Below the pieces are notes generated by a model. The model had not been told where the DNA came from and did no database searches. It saw only the letters and a program-made list of their open reading frames with translations. From UBA8079 sp049601915 (GTDB lineage Bacteria > Pseudomonadota > Alphaproteobacteria > UBA6615), in the NCBI GenBank assembly GCA_049601915.1, contig JBMYRB010000002.1, positions 558,001 to 622,000 of the forward strand: a stretch of 64,000 nucleotides of DNA, in the 5' to 3' direction. The position numbers and the translations under genes are program-made. Shown piece by piece: positions 16,959-25,999 of the stretch. The stretch's first letter is position 1. The number at the start of each line of letters is the position of its first letter.

Positions 16959-19900
16959 ATGCGAAAATTACTCATCGGCCTTGCTGTTCCAGCCGTCGTT
17001 GTTGTTGCTCTTGCCTTTGCCGGTCCGCTCCTTATCCCGGCTGATTCCGTAAAGGCGGATATCGCACGGGAGGTTGCAAAGGCCACCGGCCGTGACCTTT
17101 CGATCGACGGTTCACTGAAGTTCCGCATACTCCCCGCACCGGGTGTCTCGGCCAAGGACGTGCGGTTGTCGAACGCCGTGGGCGGCAGCGCGCCCGATAT
17201 GATTCAGTTAAAGGCGGCGGCTGTCGAGGTTGCGCTGTTTCCGCTGGTTACAGGAAACATTCAAGTGAGCCGGGTCGTGCTTTCCGAACCCGCTATTCTG
17301 CTCGAGACCTACGAGAACGGCTCGAATAACTGGACGTTTGAGCCTCCACCCGGCGCGTCGCTCGCCGCTTCTGGCGGCAACAGCGTTGCCGCGTCATACT
17401 CCGGCACGGACGGGTCACCAACGCCTGCCGTGCGGCTGGATAATGTGGTGGTAGAAGGCGGCACACTCATCTTCCGCACGCCCGATAGCGTCGAACGCGT
17501 TGATGATATTAATGTCTCGCTCGGCGCAGCCACCCTCAAGGGTCCTTTCCGCGCCGAAGGGGCGGTCAGCGCGCGGGGTATTTCGATCGGTGTCGATGCC
17601 GCGATCGGCGAACTTGCGACGGACCGTGCGACGCCCGTCAATCTGAAGATATCAGCGGGTGGGGCCGAGATCAGCTATTCCGGAGCGCTCGCCGGTGCGC
17701 CGGATGCGGCGCGACTGTCAGGCCAAATCGAAGTGCGTGCAGATGATTTGTCGGCGCTCATCGCTGCGGTTTCCGATGGGCCCGCACCCGCCGCGCTCAA
17801 GGGTAAGGCGCTGGAGATGGACGTGACGCTCGCGGTCAGCCAGGAGACGATCTCAATCGACGATCTGGCCGTACGGTTGGGTGACGATTCGGCCACGGGC
17901 GCAGTTGATGTAACACTGGGTGATACGCCGTCGGCGACACTGGTGCTCAACCTGGCTCAGCTCGATCTGGATCGCCTCCTGGCCGCGACACCGGGCTCAA
18001 CAGCTTCGCGCGATGGTTCGGGCGGTGACGCGCCGGCGAAACGTCGCGAAGCGACAGACGGAGCGGCCGCGACCCAAGCTGCAAAGGGTTCCGCTTTCAC
18101 ACTGCCGAAAGGCATTTCGGCGACGCTTGAAACGAAGATAGACGCAATCGTTTATCGCGGCGGGGTCGTCCGCCAGGCTCGGCTCAATACCGAGTTGGCC
18201 GACGGCAGCGTGACGATTTCGCAAGCCACAGCGCAATTTCCAGGTGGTGCGCAGGCATCTTTGCTCGGGTTCGTATCGGCGGCGGAGGCCGGGCCCAAGT
18301 TCGAAGGCCAAGGGGAATTGTCGGCAGATGACTTCCGGGCGTTTCTGCAATGGGCTGGGATTGACGTTGCATCCGTGCCCCAGGATCGCCTGCGCAAGAT
18401 GACCGGATCGGTGTCGATCGATGCAACACCCGAGAATGTAACACTCACCGATATCGATGTCAGCGTCGACGTTTCGCGCATGCGTGGCGGCGTTGCGATC
18501 GCGGTGCGTGAGCGGCTTGGATTTGGCGTCGGGCTTTCGCTCGACAAGCTGAATGTCGATGCATATCTGCCGGCTCCGACAGCGGCGGGTGCAGCCGGCT
18601 CGCCGGCGGACGCAGCAAGCGCCAACGCAGCGTCCGGCGGCAAAGCTGCCCAAGGGGACGCTGGCTCCGGTGGGCTTGCTGGGCTCAATGCTTTTGATGC
18701 GATCCTCCAGTTGAAAGTCGGCGAAGTGGTCCTGCGTGATCAGCGTCTGAGCGGCATCAATCTCGATGCAACATTGCAGGGCGGCACCCTCGAGTTGCGC
18801 GACATGTCGGTGGAAAGTCTTGCGGGTGCTAATGCATCCGTGAATGGGCGCGTTGACGGGTTGGCCGGTGCGCCGAAAGCGGATGTGACCATCAATATCG
18901 ACGCGCGCAATGGCGACAGGCTGCTCGCCCTGACGGGTGTCGACGTGCCGGTGAGACTGGGAGCCACGAAGGTCGATGGCACGCTCAGGGGGGATGTGCA
19001 GAACCTGACGGTGGATCTGGCCCTCAATTCTATGGGCGCCAGAATGCGGGCGGCGGGCACTCTCGGCATTCTGGCCATTCCGCCAAACTATGACGTGAGG
19101 TTAGATATTGATCACCCCGATGCGGCGGATTTTGCAGCGCGGGTGCGCGGTGAAGAGACTGGCGGAATGGCTAAGTTCGGTGCGCTTGCGGCACGTGCAA
19201 GCGTGCGCGGCGACCTTTCCGCGAGTGACATTGATGCGTCGATTGGCGTCGGACCTGGTGAAATCAGTGCGCGCGGAAGGCTGACCAATCTTGCGGCCGG
19301 CAGCCCGCAAGGCAATCTTGCGATCAATGCGGCTCATCCCGACATGGTGGCGTTCACGCGGCTCTTGTCTCCCGGCTACAAGCCGTCGAAGGCCGACCTC
19401 GGATCTTTTGCCCTGAAGACGGAACTGGCACTCGCGGCCAATGCGATGACGTTGGACAACCTTGAGGGCAATGCGGGCCCGGTTGGATTTAAGGGCAGCG
19501 CGAATGTGGATACGGGCGGCGCGCGCCCCAATGTAGTGGCGAGCCTCGAGACGGGTGAGATCGTCGTCGACTGGTTTCTGCCGACACCGGCGGGGGCGGC
19601 GTCTACGGCTTCGAATGGGCGCCGCGGCGCTGCTGCCGGGGCCTCGACCAATGGCGTGCCCAGCGCTGGTCGCGTGAGCCGATTGAATTGTCCGCGCTGC
19701 GTGCCGCCGACGCGGACATCAAGCTTTCCGCGCCGGCGATCACCTACACCAATATTCGTGTCGACGAGCCGCGTCTCTCGATCACGCTTGATGATGGTGT
19801 GCTGGATCTTTCCGAGTTGTCGGGTAAGGCATTTGGGGGCGGATTCAACATGACCGGCCAGGTGGCGGCGGGCGATATTCCGACCATGCGCTACGCGATG

Positions 19901-20635
19901 CGGGTCGAGAATGCCGACGCGGCGAAGTTCCTCGGCGAGGGCGCCAGCGGTGAGCGCGGTGTGATATCGGTCGTCGACCTTCTCTTCCCGGTCTCCGACG
20001 TGACGCTCGCATCGGGTCGATTGGGTGCGGATCTGGACGTGGCATCGCGCGGCCGCAGCGAGTTCGAGATGATTTCAAATCTCGCCGGCAAGGGCGCGAT
20101 GCGGTTTACCGATGCCGTGGTCGAGGGAGTAGATGTCTGCCAGATCAGCGATCAGCTCGATCGGCTCAATGGGATCGAAGGGTTCCTCGGGCTTGCGTTA
20201 TCCGGGCGTGGCGGCCAAACCAAAATCGCGAACTTTGACGGCAGATTTGATCTTGCCGAGGGCATCGCTACCCTGCCGCAACAGCAAATCAATGCGGATT
20301 GTGCAGCGGTGGCGTTCAGCGGCACCACCAATCTACCAGCCTGGACGGTTGATATTCGCGCACGCGCCGGATTCCCCGCTCATTCGGAGTTCGCAGGCGT
20401 CGTGGTCGAGCAGAAGGGGCCGCTTGATGCACCAAACACGCGTCTGGTGAACGTCAACGAGATAAATCAGTTCATCGTCGGCAAGGCCGCCGGTTCGATC
20501 CTGCGCAAGCTGTTGCCGGGTGGAAATCAGGAACAGGCACCGACGACGGGTGGGAGCACGACGCAGGAGCCGGCGCCAAAGAAGCCGGAAGATCAGTTTC
20601 GAAACTTGCTGGAAGGCCTGATTCGCGGTCGATAG
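16959..20635 (+). pseudogene. AsmA-family protein gene with one frameshift
   Basis: AsmA-family proteins are long inner-membrane-anchored periplasmic proteins linked to outer-membrane biogenesis and phospholipid movement. The first frame (16959 to about 19660) encodes a membrane anchor (LLIGLAVPAVVVVALAFAGP) and the AsmA N-terminal domain (IAREVAKATGRDLSIDGSLK) plus long beta-rich repeats. The sense then moves to another frame (WSREPIELSALRAADADI) and runs to 20635 with the AsmA C-terminal domain, ending in a Pro/Gln-rich tail. The switch lies between about 19653 and 19667. Total length would be about 1225 residues. Both halves look well preserved, so a recent mutation or a sequencing error are equally possible. 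Confidence 0.85.
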
Positions 20636-20674
20636 CCGGGTCAGGTGCCGGGCCGTAGACGCCTGAAAAAGCCG

Positions 20675-20914
20675 CTATTTCCGAAGATCGTTCAGGATAA
20701 AGACCCGGATTGCGCTCGACAGGCTGCCATCGCGGTTCCGGTCGATCTCGGTCACGAGATCGTTCACCGATATACGCCGGGATTTGGCGATCGAGCGCAG
20801 ATGTTCCCAGAATACATTCTCAAGGGAAACGCTCGTTCGGTGCCCGGCGACCACGACGGAACGTTTCTTGTTCGTTGACTGGCGCGGCAGGGTATCGACA
20901 ACGTTGCTGATCAT
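20675..20914 (-). CDS. Ribbon-helix-helix domain protein
   Basis: The 79-residue protein has the pattern HRTSVSLENVFWEHLRSIAK, then RRISVNDLVTEIDRNRDGSL and SSAIRVFILNDLRK: a beta strand followed by two helices, as in RHH_4-type regulators. Such proteins normally bind DNA as dimers. Its ATG overlaps the fumC stop (ATGA, 20911-20914), so it is translated with fumC; this pairing with fumarase is recurrent in alphaproteobacteria. The target is unknown. Confidence 0.85.
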   Translation of the reverse strand: MISNVVDTLPRQSTNKKRSVVVAGHRTSVSLENVFWEHLRSIAKSRRISVNDLVTEIDRNRDGSLSSAIRVFILNDLRK

Positions 20915-22308
20915 GTCGGCTTAATCATGTTTTCTGGTTTCACCCACTCATCATACTGCTCCGCTGTGAGCAGGCCTAAGTCAATTGCGGCCTCTTTTAG
21001 GGTACTACCATCGGAAAACGCCTTTTTCGCGACTTTCGCGGCATTATCGTACCCAATGTGCGGATTGAGTGCGGTTACGAGCATCAGCGATTGGGCCATC
21101 AACTCGGCGATCCGGTCATGATTCGCTTCGATCCCGTCAACACAGCGATCCGTGAAGCTGCGGCACGCATCCTCGAGCAGACGTGCCGAGCGGAGCACAT
21201 TGAAAATAATGACCGGCTTGAACACGTTCAGTTCGAAATGACCATTGCTGCCCGCGACCGTGACCGCGACGTGGTTGCCCATGATTTCCGCCGACACCAT
21301 CGTCAACGCCTCGCACTGCGTCGGGTTGATCTTGCCGGGCATGATTGACGAACCGGGCTCGTTCGCGGGCAGGCTCAGCTCACCGATCCCGCTGCGCGGA
21401 CCCGAACCGAGGAACCGGATATCGTTGGCGATCTTCATCGCCGCCGCCGCGCCGACGTTCAGGGCGCCGGATGCGGCGACCATGGCATCATGGGCCGCGA
21501 GGCCGGCAAACTTGTTGGGCATCGTAACGAACGGCTTGCCCGTTATGCCGGCCACTTCTTCGGCAAAGCGCTCGGCGAAACCGACTGGTGTGTTCAGGCC
21601 CGTGCCGACCGCTGTGCCGCCCTGCGCCAGTTGAAGGAGGTCGGGGGTGGCGCGTTCGATTCCGGCGATGACCGCGTCGACCTGAGCCGCATAGCCTGAA
21701 AATTCCTGTCCCAACGTTAGCGGAGTCGCGTCTTGAGTGTGCGTGCGGCCGATCTTGATGACGTCCGCAAATTTCGTCGCCTTGGCTTCGAGCGCGTCTT
21801 TGAGATGCGTAAGCCCCGGGATCAGCCGGTCCTGAAATTCGATGGCCGCGGCGATATGCATCGCGGCGGGGAAGGTGTCGTTTGAGGACTGGCTGCGGTT
21901 CACATGGTCGTTCGGGTGAACCGGGGATTTGTCCCCCGGTTTGCCGCCGAGAATTTCGTTGGCGCGGTTGGCGATGACCTCATTGGCGTTCATGTTCGAC
22001 TGGGTGCCCGAACCTGTTTGCCAGACGACCAGCGGGAAGTTGTCATCGTACTTGCCGTCGATAACTTCCTGGGCGGCTTCGATCACGGCGTTGGCGACCT
22101 CCGGCTCTAGCTGTCCGAGCGCCAGATTGGCCTTGGCGGCTGCCTGCTTCTGTATACCCAGGGCGCGCACCAGCGCGGTCGGCATGCGGTCGTCGCCGAT
22201 CGGAAAATTCTCGATGCTCCGTTGGGTCTGGGCGCCCCAGTATTTGTCGGCGGGGACAGCCACCTCGCCCATCGTGTCGCTTTCGGTGCGGGTCTTGTTC
22301 GTCATCAC
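20911..22308 (-). CDS. fumC: Class II fumarate hydratase
   Basis: FumC reversibly hydrates fumarate to L-malate in the citric acid cycle without an iron-sulfur cluster. The 465-residue product shows the N-terminal TMGEVAVPADKYWGAQTQRS, QTGSGTQSNMNANEVI, HPNDHVNRSQSSNDTFPAAM, IGRTHTQDATPLTLGQEFSG and the superfamily signature GSSIMPGKINPTQ. Length and all regions match the iron-independent homotetrameric class. Followed with a 4-base overlap by a ribbon-helix-helix gene. The next methionine codon is possible as start since the frame begins with two. Confidence 0.96.
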   Translation of the reverse strand: MMTNKTRTESDTMGEVAVPADKYWGAQTQRSIENFPIGDDRMPTALVRALGIQKQAAAKANLALGQLEPEVANAVIEAAQEVIDGKYDDNFPLVVWQTGSGTQSNMNANEVIANRANEILGGKPGDKSPVHPNDHVNRSQSSNDTFPAAMHIAAAIEFQDRLIPGLTHLKDALEAKATKFADVIKIGRTHTQDATPLTLGQEFSGYAAQVDAVIAGIERATPDLLQLAQGGTAVGTGLNTPVGFAERFAEEVAGITGKPFVTMPNKFAGLAAHDAMVAASGALNVGAAAAMKIANDIRFLGSGPRSGIGELSLPANEPGSSIMPGKINPTQCEALTMVSAEIMGNHVAVTVAGSNGHFELNVFKPVIIFNVLRSARLLEDACRSFTDRCVDGIEANHDRIAELMAQSLMLVTALNPHIGYDNAAKVAKKAFSDGSTLKEAAIDLGLLTAEQYDEWVKPENMIKPT

Positions 22309-22375
22309 TTCCTCCGGGTTTGGCGCGCATTATCGTCGCCGCATTCCATAGGTAAAGGCTTAACGCGCTTTTGCG

Positions 22376-22744
22376 TCAGGATTTGCGCGGTTTCTTCTTC
22401 GCTTGAGTGCGATTCGCGGCCGCGAGCGCCATGTGGGCCCAGGGGCGCAGCTCTGCGATATCTTCCGCCGCATCGTCGGGCACCGTCAGGTAATACAATT
22501 CCACCGACTTCCCTGCCTTGTTGTAGGTGAAGGGGTCGCAGCCGGCGTCGAGAAAAGCGGGTTTGGTCTCTTCATCGACTTTCAGATAAAGGACCTCGTC
22601 GGCAATCAGAGCGAACATGACGCCGTCGCAGAAAATGCCATGGCCGCCGAACATCCGGCGTAGCCGCGTGCCCTGATCGAAGGGCGCCCCGACGCCGGTC
22701 AGCAAGTCACATGCGTGTTCGGCAAATTCCTGGCCCTGTCGCAT
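22376..22744 (-). CDS. TfoX N-terminal domain protein
   Basis: A 122-residue protein with the TfoX/Sxy N-terminal fold: RRMFGGHGIFCDGVMFALI, VLYLKVDEETKPAFLDAGC, FTY and YYLTVPDDAAED. In gammaproteobacteria full-length TfoX controls competence, but stand-alone short forms are common in alphaproteobacteria and their role is unknown. The C-terminus is Lys-rich (TQAKKKPRKS). It lies 12 bases downstream of sspB on the same strand and could be co-transcribed. Confidence 0.82.
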   Translation of the reverse strand: MRQGQEFAEHACDLLTGVGAPFDQGTRLRRMFGGHGIFCDGVMFALIADEVLYLKVDEETKPAFLDAGCDPFTYNKAGKSVELYYLTVPDDAAEDIAELRPWAHMALAAANRTQAKKKPRKS

Positions 22745-22756
22745 GCGCGTGCGTTT

Positions 22757-23308
22757 CTACTTTTTGCGGAACTGATCCAGATTGACCACTTCTGCGCCGT
22801 CCCCTTCGTCTTCGGGTTCACCCTCCGGTTCGGCGCCATCACGACCGCCATCGGGGTGGGATTCTTCTACGTCGCTTGCGCTCGCCATATTGTCGGGCAC
22901 GGGGACCAAGTCTCCCTCGGAGCGGATAGACGGCACCACGACGCTGCTGCCGGTTTCAACATTGAACTGAAGTCCGAATTTCACCGAGGGATCGACGAAC
23001 GCCGACAGCGCGGCATATGGAACGCGCAGTTCGGCCGGAAGATTCTTGAAGCTGAGGGTAATGGAGAAAAAGCTGTCCTCGACGGCAAGGTCCCAAAACT
23101 GGTGCTGCATCACGATCGTCATTTCTTCGGGGTATTGATCGTGCAGATAGTCGGGAATCGAAACCCCCGGTGCCTGGGTACGGAAGGTCAGATAAAAATG
23201 ATGATCACCGGGTAACCCCTCATGGAGGGTCCGGGTCAGCGCCTCGCGGACAACGCCCCTGAGGGCGGTCTCCACCATCTGATCGTATCGCATGTGGTCG
23301 TCGGTCAT
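22757..23308 (-). CDS. sspB: ClpXP adaptor SspB, alphaproteobacterial type
   Basis: SspB binds the ssrA degradation tag on incomplete proteins and hands them to the ClpXP protease. The 183-residue product has the compact substrate-binding domain (HFYLTFRTQAPGVSIPDYL, EEMTIVMQHQFWDLAV, FFSITLSFKNLPAELRVPY, DPSVKFGLQF), then a long acidic Glu/Asp/Gly linker (about 135-172) and a basic-ended tail VVNLDQFRKK that fits the ClpX-docking (XB) motif. The gene for the tag itself, ssrA, lies about 150 bases upstream on the same strand, which places adaptor and tag side by side. Confidence 0.88.
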   Translation of the reverse strand: MTDDHMRYDQMVETALRGVVREALTRTLHEGLPGDHHFYLTFRTQAPGVSIPDYLHDQYPEEMTIVMQHQFWDLAVEDSFFSITLSFKNLPAELRVPYAALSAFVDPSVKFGLQFNVETGSSVVVPSIRSEGDLVPVPDNMASASDVEESHPDGGRDGAEPEGEPEDEGDGAEVVNLDQFRKK

Positions 23309-23459
23309 CGTCCCGATTTGGATGCGCGTCTGTTCGGGACGCTGGTCAACAATTGTAAAAGCTGAATATCGTGCACCGCGTCGCGAAGAGCAACGGTTTG
23401 CCGAACAAGATTATCGCGAATATGTGGATGCAATATGAAGGGCAGGGCCGGTGGTGCTT

Positions 23460-23757
23460 ATAAGTGGGGGGCTTCTGTTGCCCGGTGCCCCCCGAACCGC
23501 GCTTGTTATCGCTTATTAAGCGGCAACAGCAGAGGTTTCAACATTATCGTTGGCACCTATGAATATGGCCCGATGTCGGTGGTACCATGCCGGACGAAAG
23601 TTCAGCCTTTACGCGCCCGTCGATCCTGTTTCGCCCCCATTACGGTTACGGCCGGGGCCGTGAAAATCCGACATCAATGGTGGAGGCGCCGGGTACTGCC
23701 CCCGGGTCCGAACGTTTATTGCGCAAAACGTTTATCGCCATAGTCGAGTAAACCCGA
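23460..23757 (-). ncRNA. ssrA: Two-piece, circularly permuted tmRNA (ssrA)
   Basis: tmRNA rescues stalled ribosomes and tags the nascent chain. On the minus strand the acceptor piece comes first and ends with the T-arm and GGCGCCTCCACCA (CCA end at 23678). After a 39-base spacer containing ACGGCC/GGCCGT, the coding piece starts with GGGGGCGAAACAGGATCGAC at 23638. The two ends pair as a 7-bp acceptor stem with a G3-U70 wobble, the alanine identity pair. The tag frame runs from the resume codon at 23554 to TAATAA at 23513 and encodes ANDNVETSAVAA after the Ala loaded by tmRNA. The stop codons sit in the CGCTTAATAAGCG hairpin. A GGGGGGC/GCCCCCC stem near 23466-23490 closes the 3' part. Outer ends are estimates. 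Confidence 0.93.
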
Positions 23758-23763
23758 CACCTC

Positions 23764-23769
23764 ATTATA
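23764..23769 (-). promoter_or_regulatory. Likely ssrA -10 box
   Basis: A perfect TATAAT on the minus strand lies about 7 bases before the stem GTCGGGTTTACTCGAC that probably begins the acceptor piece. The -35 region at the right distance (around CTTCGTA) is poor, so only the -10 is supported. Confidence 0.55.
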
Positions 23770-23838
23770 TAGGGTCGGCGCTGCAAATACGAAGGACTAT
23801 GCTGGGTTATCCCCGTTGGCCCGGTTTTTCACAGGGCC

Positions 23839-23854
23839 TCGCGGATATCCGCGA
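23839..23854. promoter_or_regulatory. Perfect 16-bp palindrome upstream of thyA
   Basis: TCGCGGATATCCGCGA is a perfect palindrome about 58 bases before the thyA ATG, in the region shared by the divergent ssrA and thyA promoters. It may be a dimeric-regulator operator or an RNA hairpin; no regulator is identifiable. Confidence 0.4.
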
Positions 23855-23912
23855 CTCGTGTTGCGGACTAGGTTTACGCCATACGTAAGTCGAATCCGAA
23901 ACCAGAGACCCG

Positions 23913-24707
23913 ATGCAGCAATATCTCGATCTGATGCGACATGTTCGCGACAATGGCGCCGAGCGCACCGACCGCACCGGCACCGGGACCCTGTCCATCT
24001 TCGGTCATCAGATGCGTTTTGATCTCGGCGCCGGCTTCCCGCTCGTGACGACCAAGAAGATCCACATCAAGTCGGTGATCTATGAGTTGCTCTGGTTTCT
24101 CAAGGGCGACACGAACATCAAATATCTGAACGATAACGGGGTCTCGATCTGGAACGAGTGGGCCGATTCCGACGGTGATCTGGGGCCGGTTTATGGCCAT
24201 CAATGGCGATCATGGCCGGCGCCCGATGGCGGCCGGATCGACCAGATCGAGGGTCTGCTTGAACAAATCTGCAACCGGCCCGACTCACGCCGCCTCATTG
24301 TTTCGGCCTGGAATGTCGCGGATGTCGACACGATGGCGCTGCCGCCATGCCATTGCCTGTTCCAGTTCTATATCGCCGACGGCAAGCTCTCCTGCCAGCT
24401 GTATCAACGCAGCGCCGATATTTTTCTCGGCGTCCCGTTCAACATTGCATCCTACGCGCTGCTGACGATGATGATCGCCCAGGTCGCGAAGCTGGAAGTC
24501 GGAGAATTCATCCATACCTTCGGCGATGCGCATCTCTACCTGAACCATCTCGAACAGGCCGATGCTCAGCTCGAGCGCACGCCATATGCGTTGCCCCAGC
24601 TGACCCTGAACCCGGACGTCGATGATCTGTTTGCGTTCGACTATGACGACTTCACAATCGACGGATACCGGTTCCACCCGCACATCCCGGCGAAGGTCGC
24701 GGTCTGA
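23913..24707 (+). CDS. thyA: Thymidylate synthase
   Basis: ThyA methylates dUMP to dTMP with methylenetetrahydrofolate, producing dihydrofolate. At 264 residues it has exactly the Escherichia coli length. Visible: RTGTGTLSIFGHQMRFDL, the nucleophile Cys146 in PPCHCLFQFY, QLYQRSADIFLGVPFN for nucleotide binding and the conserved end HPHIPAKVAV. folA starts 4 bases after its stop, so the enzyme that makes dihydrofolate and the one that reduces it are co-expressed. Confidence 0.97.
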   Translation: MQQYLDLMRHVRDNGAERTDRTGTGTLSIFGHQMRFDLGAGFPLVTTKKIHIKSVIYELLWFLKGDTNIKYLNDNGVSIWNEWADSDGDLGPVYGHQWRSWPAPDGGRIDQIEGLLEQICNRPDSRRLIVSAWNVADVDTMALPPCHCLFQFYIADGKLSCQLYQRSADIFLGVPFNIASYALLTMMIAQVAKLEVGEFIHTFGDAHLYLNHLEQADAQLERTPYALPQLTLNPDVDDLFAFDYDDFTIDGYRFHPHIPAKVAV

Positions 24708-24711
24708 ACTC

Positions 24712-25191
24712 ATGCGGGTCTCGCTGATTGTCGCGGTGGCCGAAAATGGCGTCATTGGCCGGGACGGTGATCTGCCCTGGCGCATCCCTGCTGACCTGAA
24801 GTTTTTCAAGGAAAGAACAACCGGCCATCCGATCGTGATGGGGCGCAAGACCCACCAATCGATCGGGCGCGCATTGCCGGGGCGAATGAATATCGTCGTC
24901 ACGCGCGACAGCGATTTTGCGGGCGAGGATATCGCGGTTGTCCGCGATCTTGATGCCGCGTTCCTGGCCGCCGGCGACGCGTGCGAGGTGATGGTGATCG
25001 GGGGTGCACAAATTTACGAACTGGCGTTGCCGCACGCGGACCGAATTTACCTGACGGAAGTGCATGTCGCGGCAGACGGGGACACGCATTTCCCCGCACT
25101 TGATCAGAGTGTCTGGCACGAGACGGCGCGGGTGGATCATCCGGCCGAGGGTGATGTCCCGGCTTTCAGTTTCGTTACCCTTGAGCGTTAG
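24712..25191 (+). CDS. folA: Dihydrofolate reductase
   Basis: FolA reduces dihydrofolate to tetrahydrofolate with NADPH and is the trimethoprim target. I start at the ATG at 24712 (MRVSLIVAVAENGVIGRDGD), giving 159 residues, the normal size; the frame extends upstream into thyA but without family similarity. Asp28 in LPWRIPADLKFF is the proton-donor position; IVMGRKTHQSIGRALPGR is the NADPH-binding segment, followed by VMVIGGAQIYELALP. Coupled to thyA by a 4-base gap. Confidence 0.96.
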   Translation: MRVSLIVAVAENGVIGRDGDLPWRIPADLKFFKERTTGHPIVMGRKTHQSIGRALPGRMNIVVTRDSDFAGEDIAVVRDLDAAFLAAGDACEVMVIGGAQIYELALPHADRIYLTEVHVAADGDTHFPALDQSVWHETARVDHPAEGDVPAFSFVTLER

Positions 25192-25206
25192 AGCCGGTCT
25201 GCCGGG

Positions 25207-25657
25207 TCACGAGCTGTCGTCACGCAGCTCCGGCCAGTTGCGGTCGGCGGAAGCGGTGTTGCCGGACTTGTCGATGGCCCAGCGCGCGCACGAGTTTCGA
25301 GAAATTCAGATACAGCTTGCCGTCGCGGACCGACCAGTCGTCGGGATCCGTGGAGGCCGTGTAATTGTTCGCGACGGCCCAGGCGCAGTATCCACCGCAT
25401 TGCGGGACGTATTTCTCAGGCGCGGCAGTGAACTTCTCGCGGTTCGCCGCCGTCGCGAAGTGCCATGTTGCACCCTGATATGTTACGCTGTGCGCAGGGT
25501 CGCCCTTCACCGGTTTTTCTTCGGTGAAGTAGGCCACCGGATCGTAGCCATGAATGGCGGCGCCATCGGCACTGTATTCAGGCTCGACTGCCAGCGCCGG
25601 TGCAGTGAAGAAAAGGCCGATGATGAGGACGGTTGCGGCTCGGGTGGCGCTGCGCAT
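25207..25657 (-). pseudogene. YHS-domain protein gene with a 3' frameshift
   Basis: From the ATG at 25657 the product has a signal peptide (MRSATRAATVLIIGLFFTAP), then a YHS domain of the type GAAIHGYDPVAYFTEEKPVKG and QCGGYCAWAVANNYTAS. These small periplasmic proteins are suspected to bind metal through the Tyr-His-Ser and Cys residues. Near 25275 the expected C-terminus (WAIDKSGNTASADRNWPEL, stop at 25207) is in another frame, so one base is lost or gained. The unshifted frame instead ends at 25220 in unrelated sequence. Only about 23 residues are affected, so a slightly altered protein may still be made, or this is a sequencing error. Convergent with folA. Confidence 0.78.
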
Positions 25658-25999
25658 GTGAAATCTCCCGCAAGTGTGTGGTGATTTGCTTCGTAAACAC
25701 ATAGGGCACAGAAATCATTCCGCCACCGGCGGAATAAAATCATGTGGCTTGTGGGATGGCGATAAATGAAATCCGTCGGGTCGGAGACGATACGCTGCCG
25801 GCCGTTTTGGGGGCAAGGTGGCCGGCAGCCTGCGGGGCACGGCCGATCGCCGACCCGACGGTTTCGCGATGCGGGCTTGAAACTCAGGCGCACGCCTCTG
25901 ACTTCAAGCTGGATGGCCGCATGCAATTCGACAACTCACGAAGATGTGTCGAGCGATCAACTAAGCGCGATCGGCACGCGAGCGGCTGTGAACGGGGGC
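25658..25999. other. Intergenic stretch with no recognised gene
   Basis: Between the YHS gene and the end of apbC. Both strands carry open frames here, but none has a recognisable domain. I see no RNA gene. Confidence 0.5.

Noticed and set aside
23435..23743. 102-codon plus-strand frame between sspB and thyA
   Set aside because: It is the complement of the ssrA gene, which explains the region completely.
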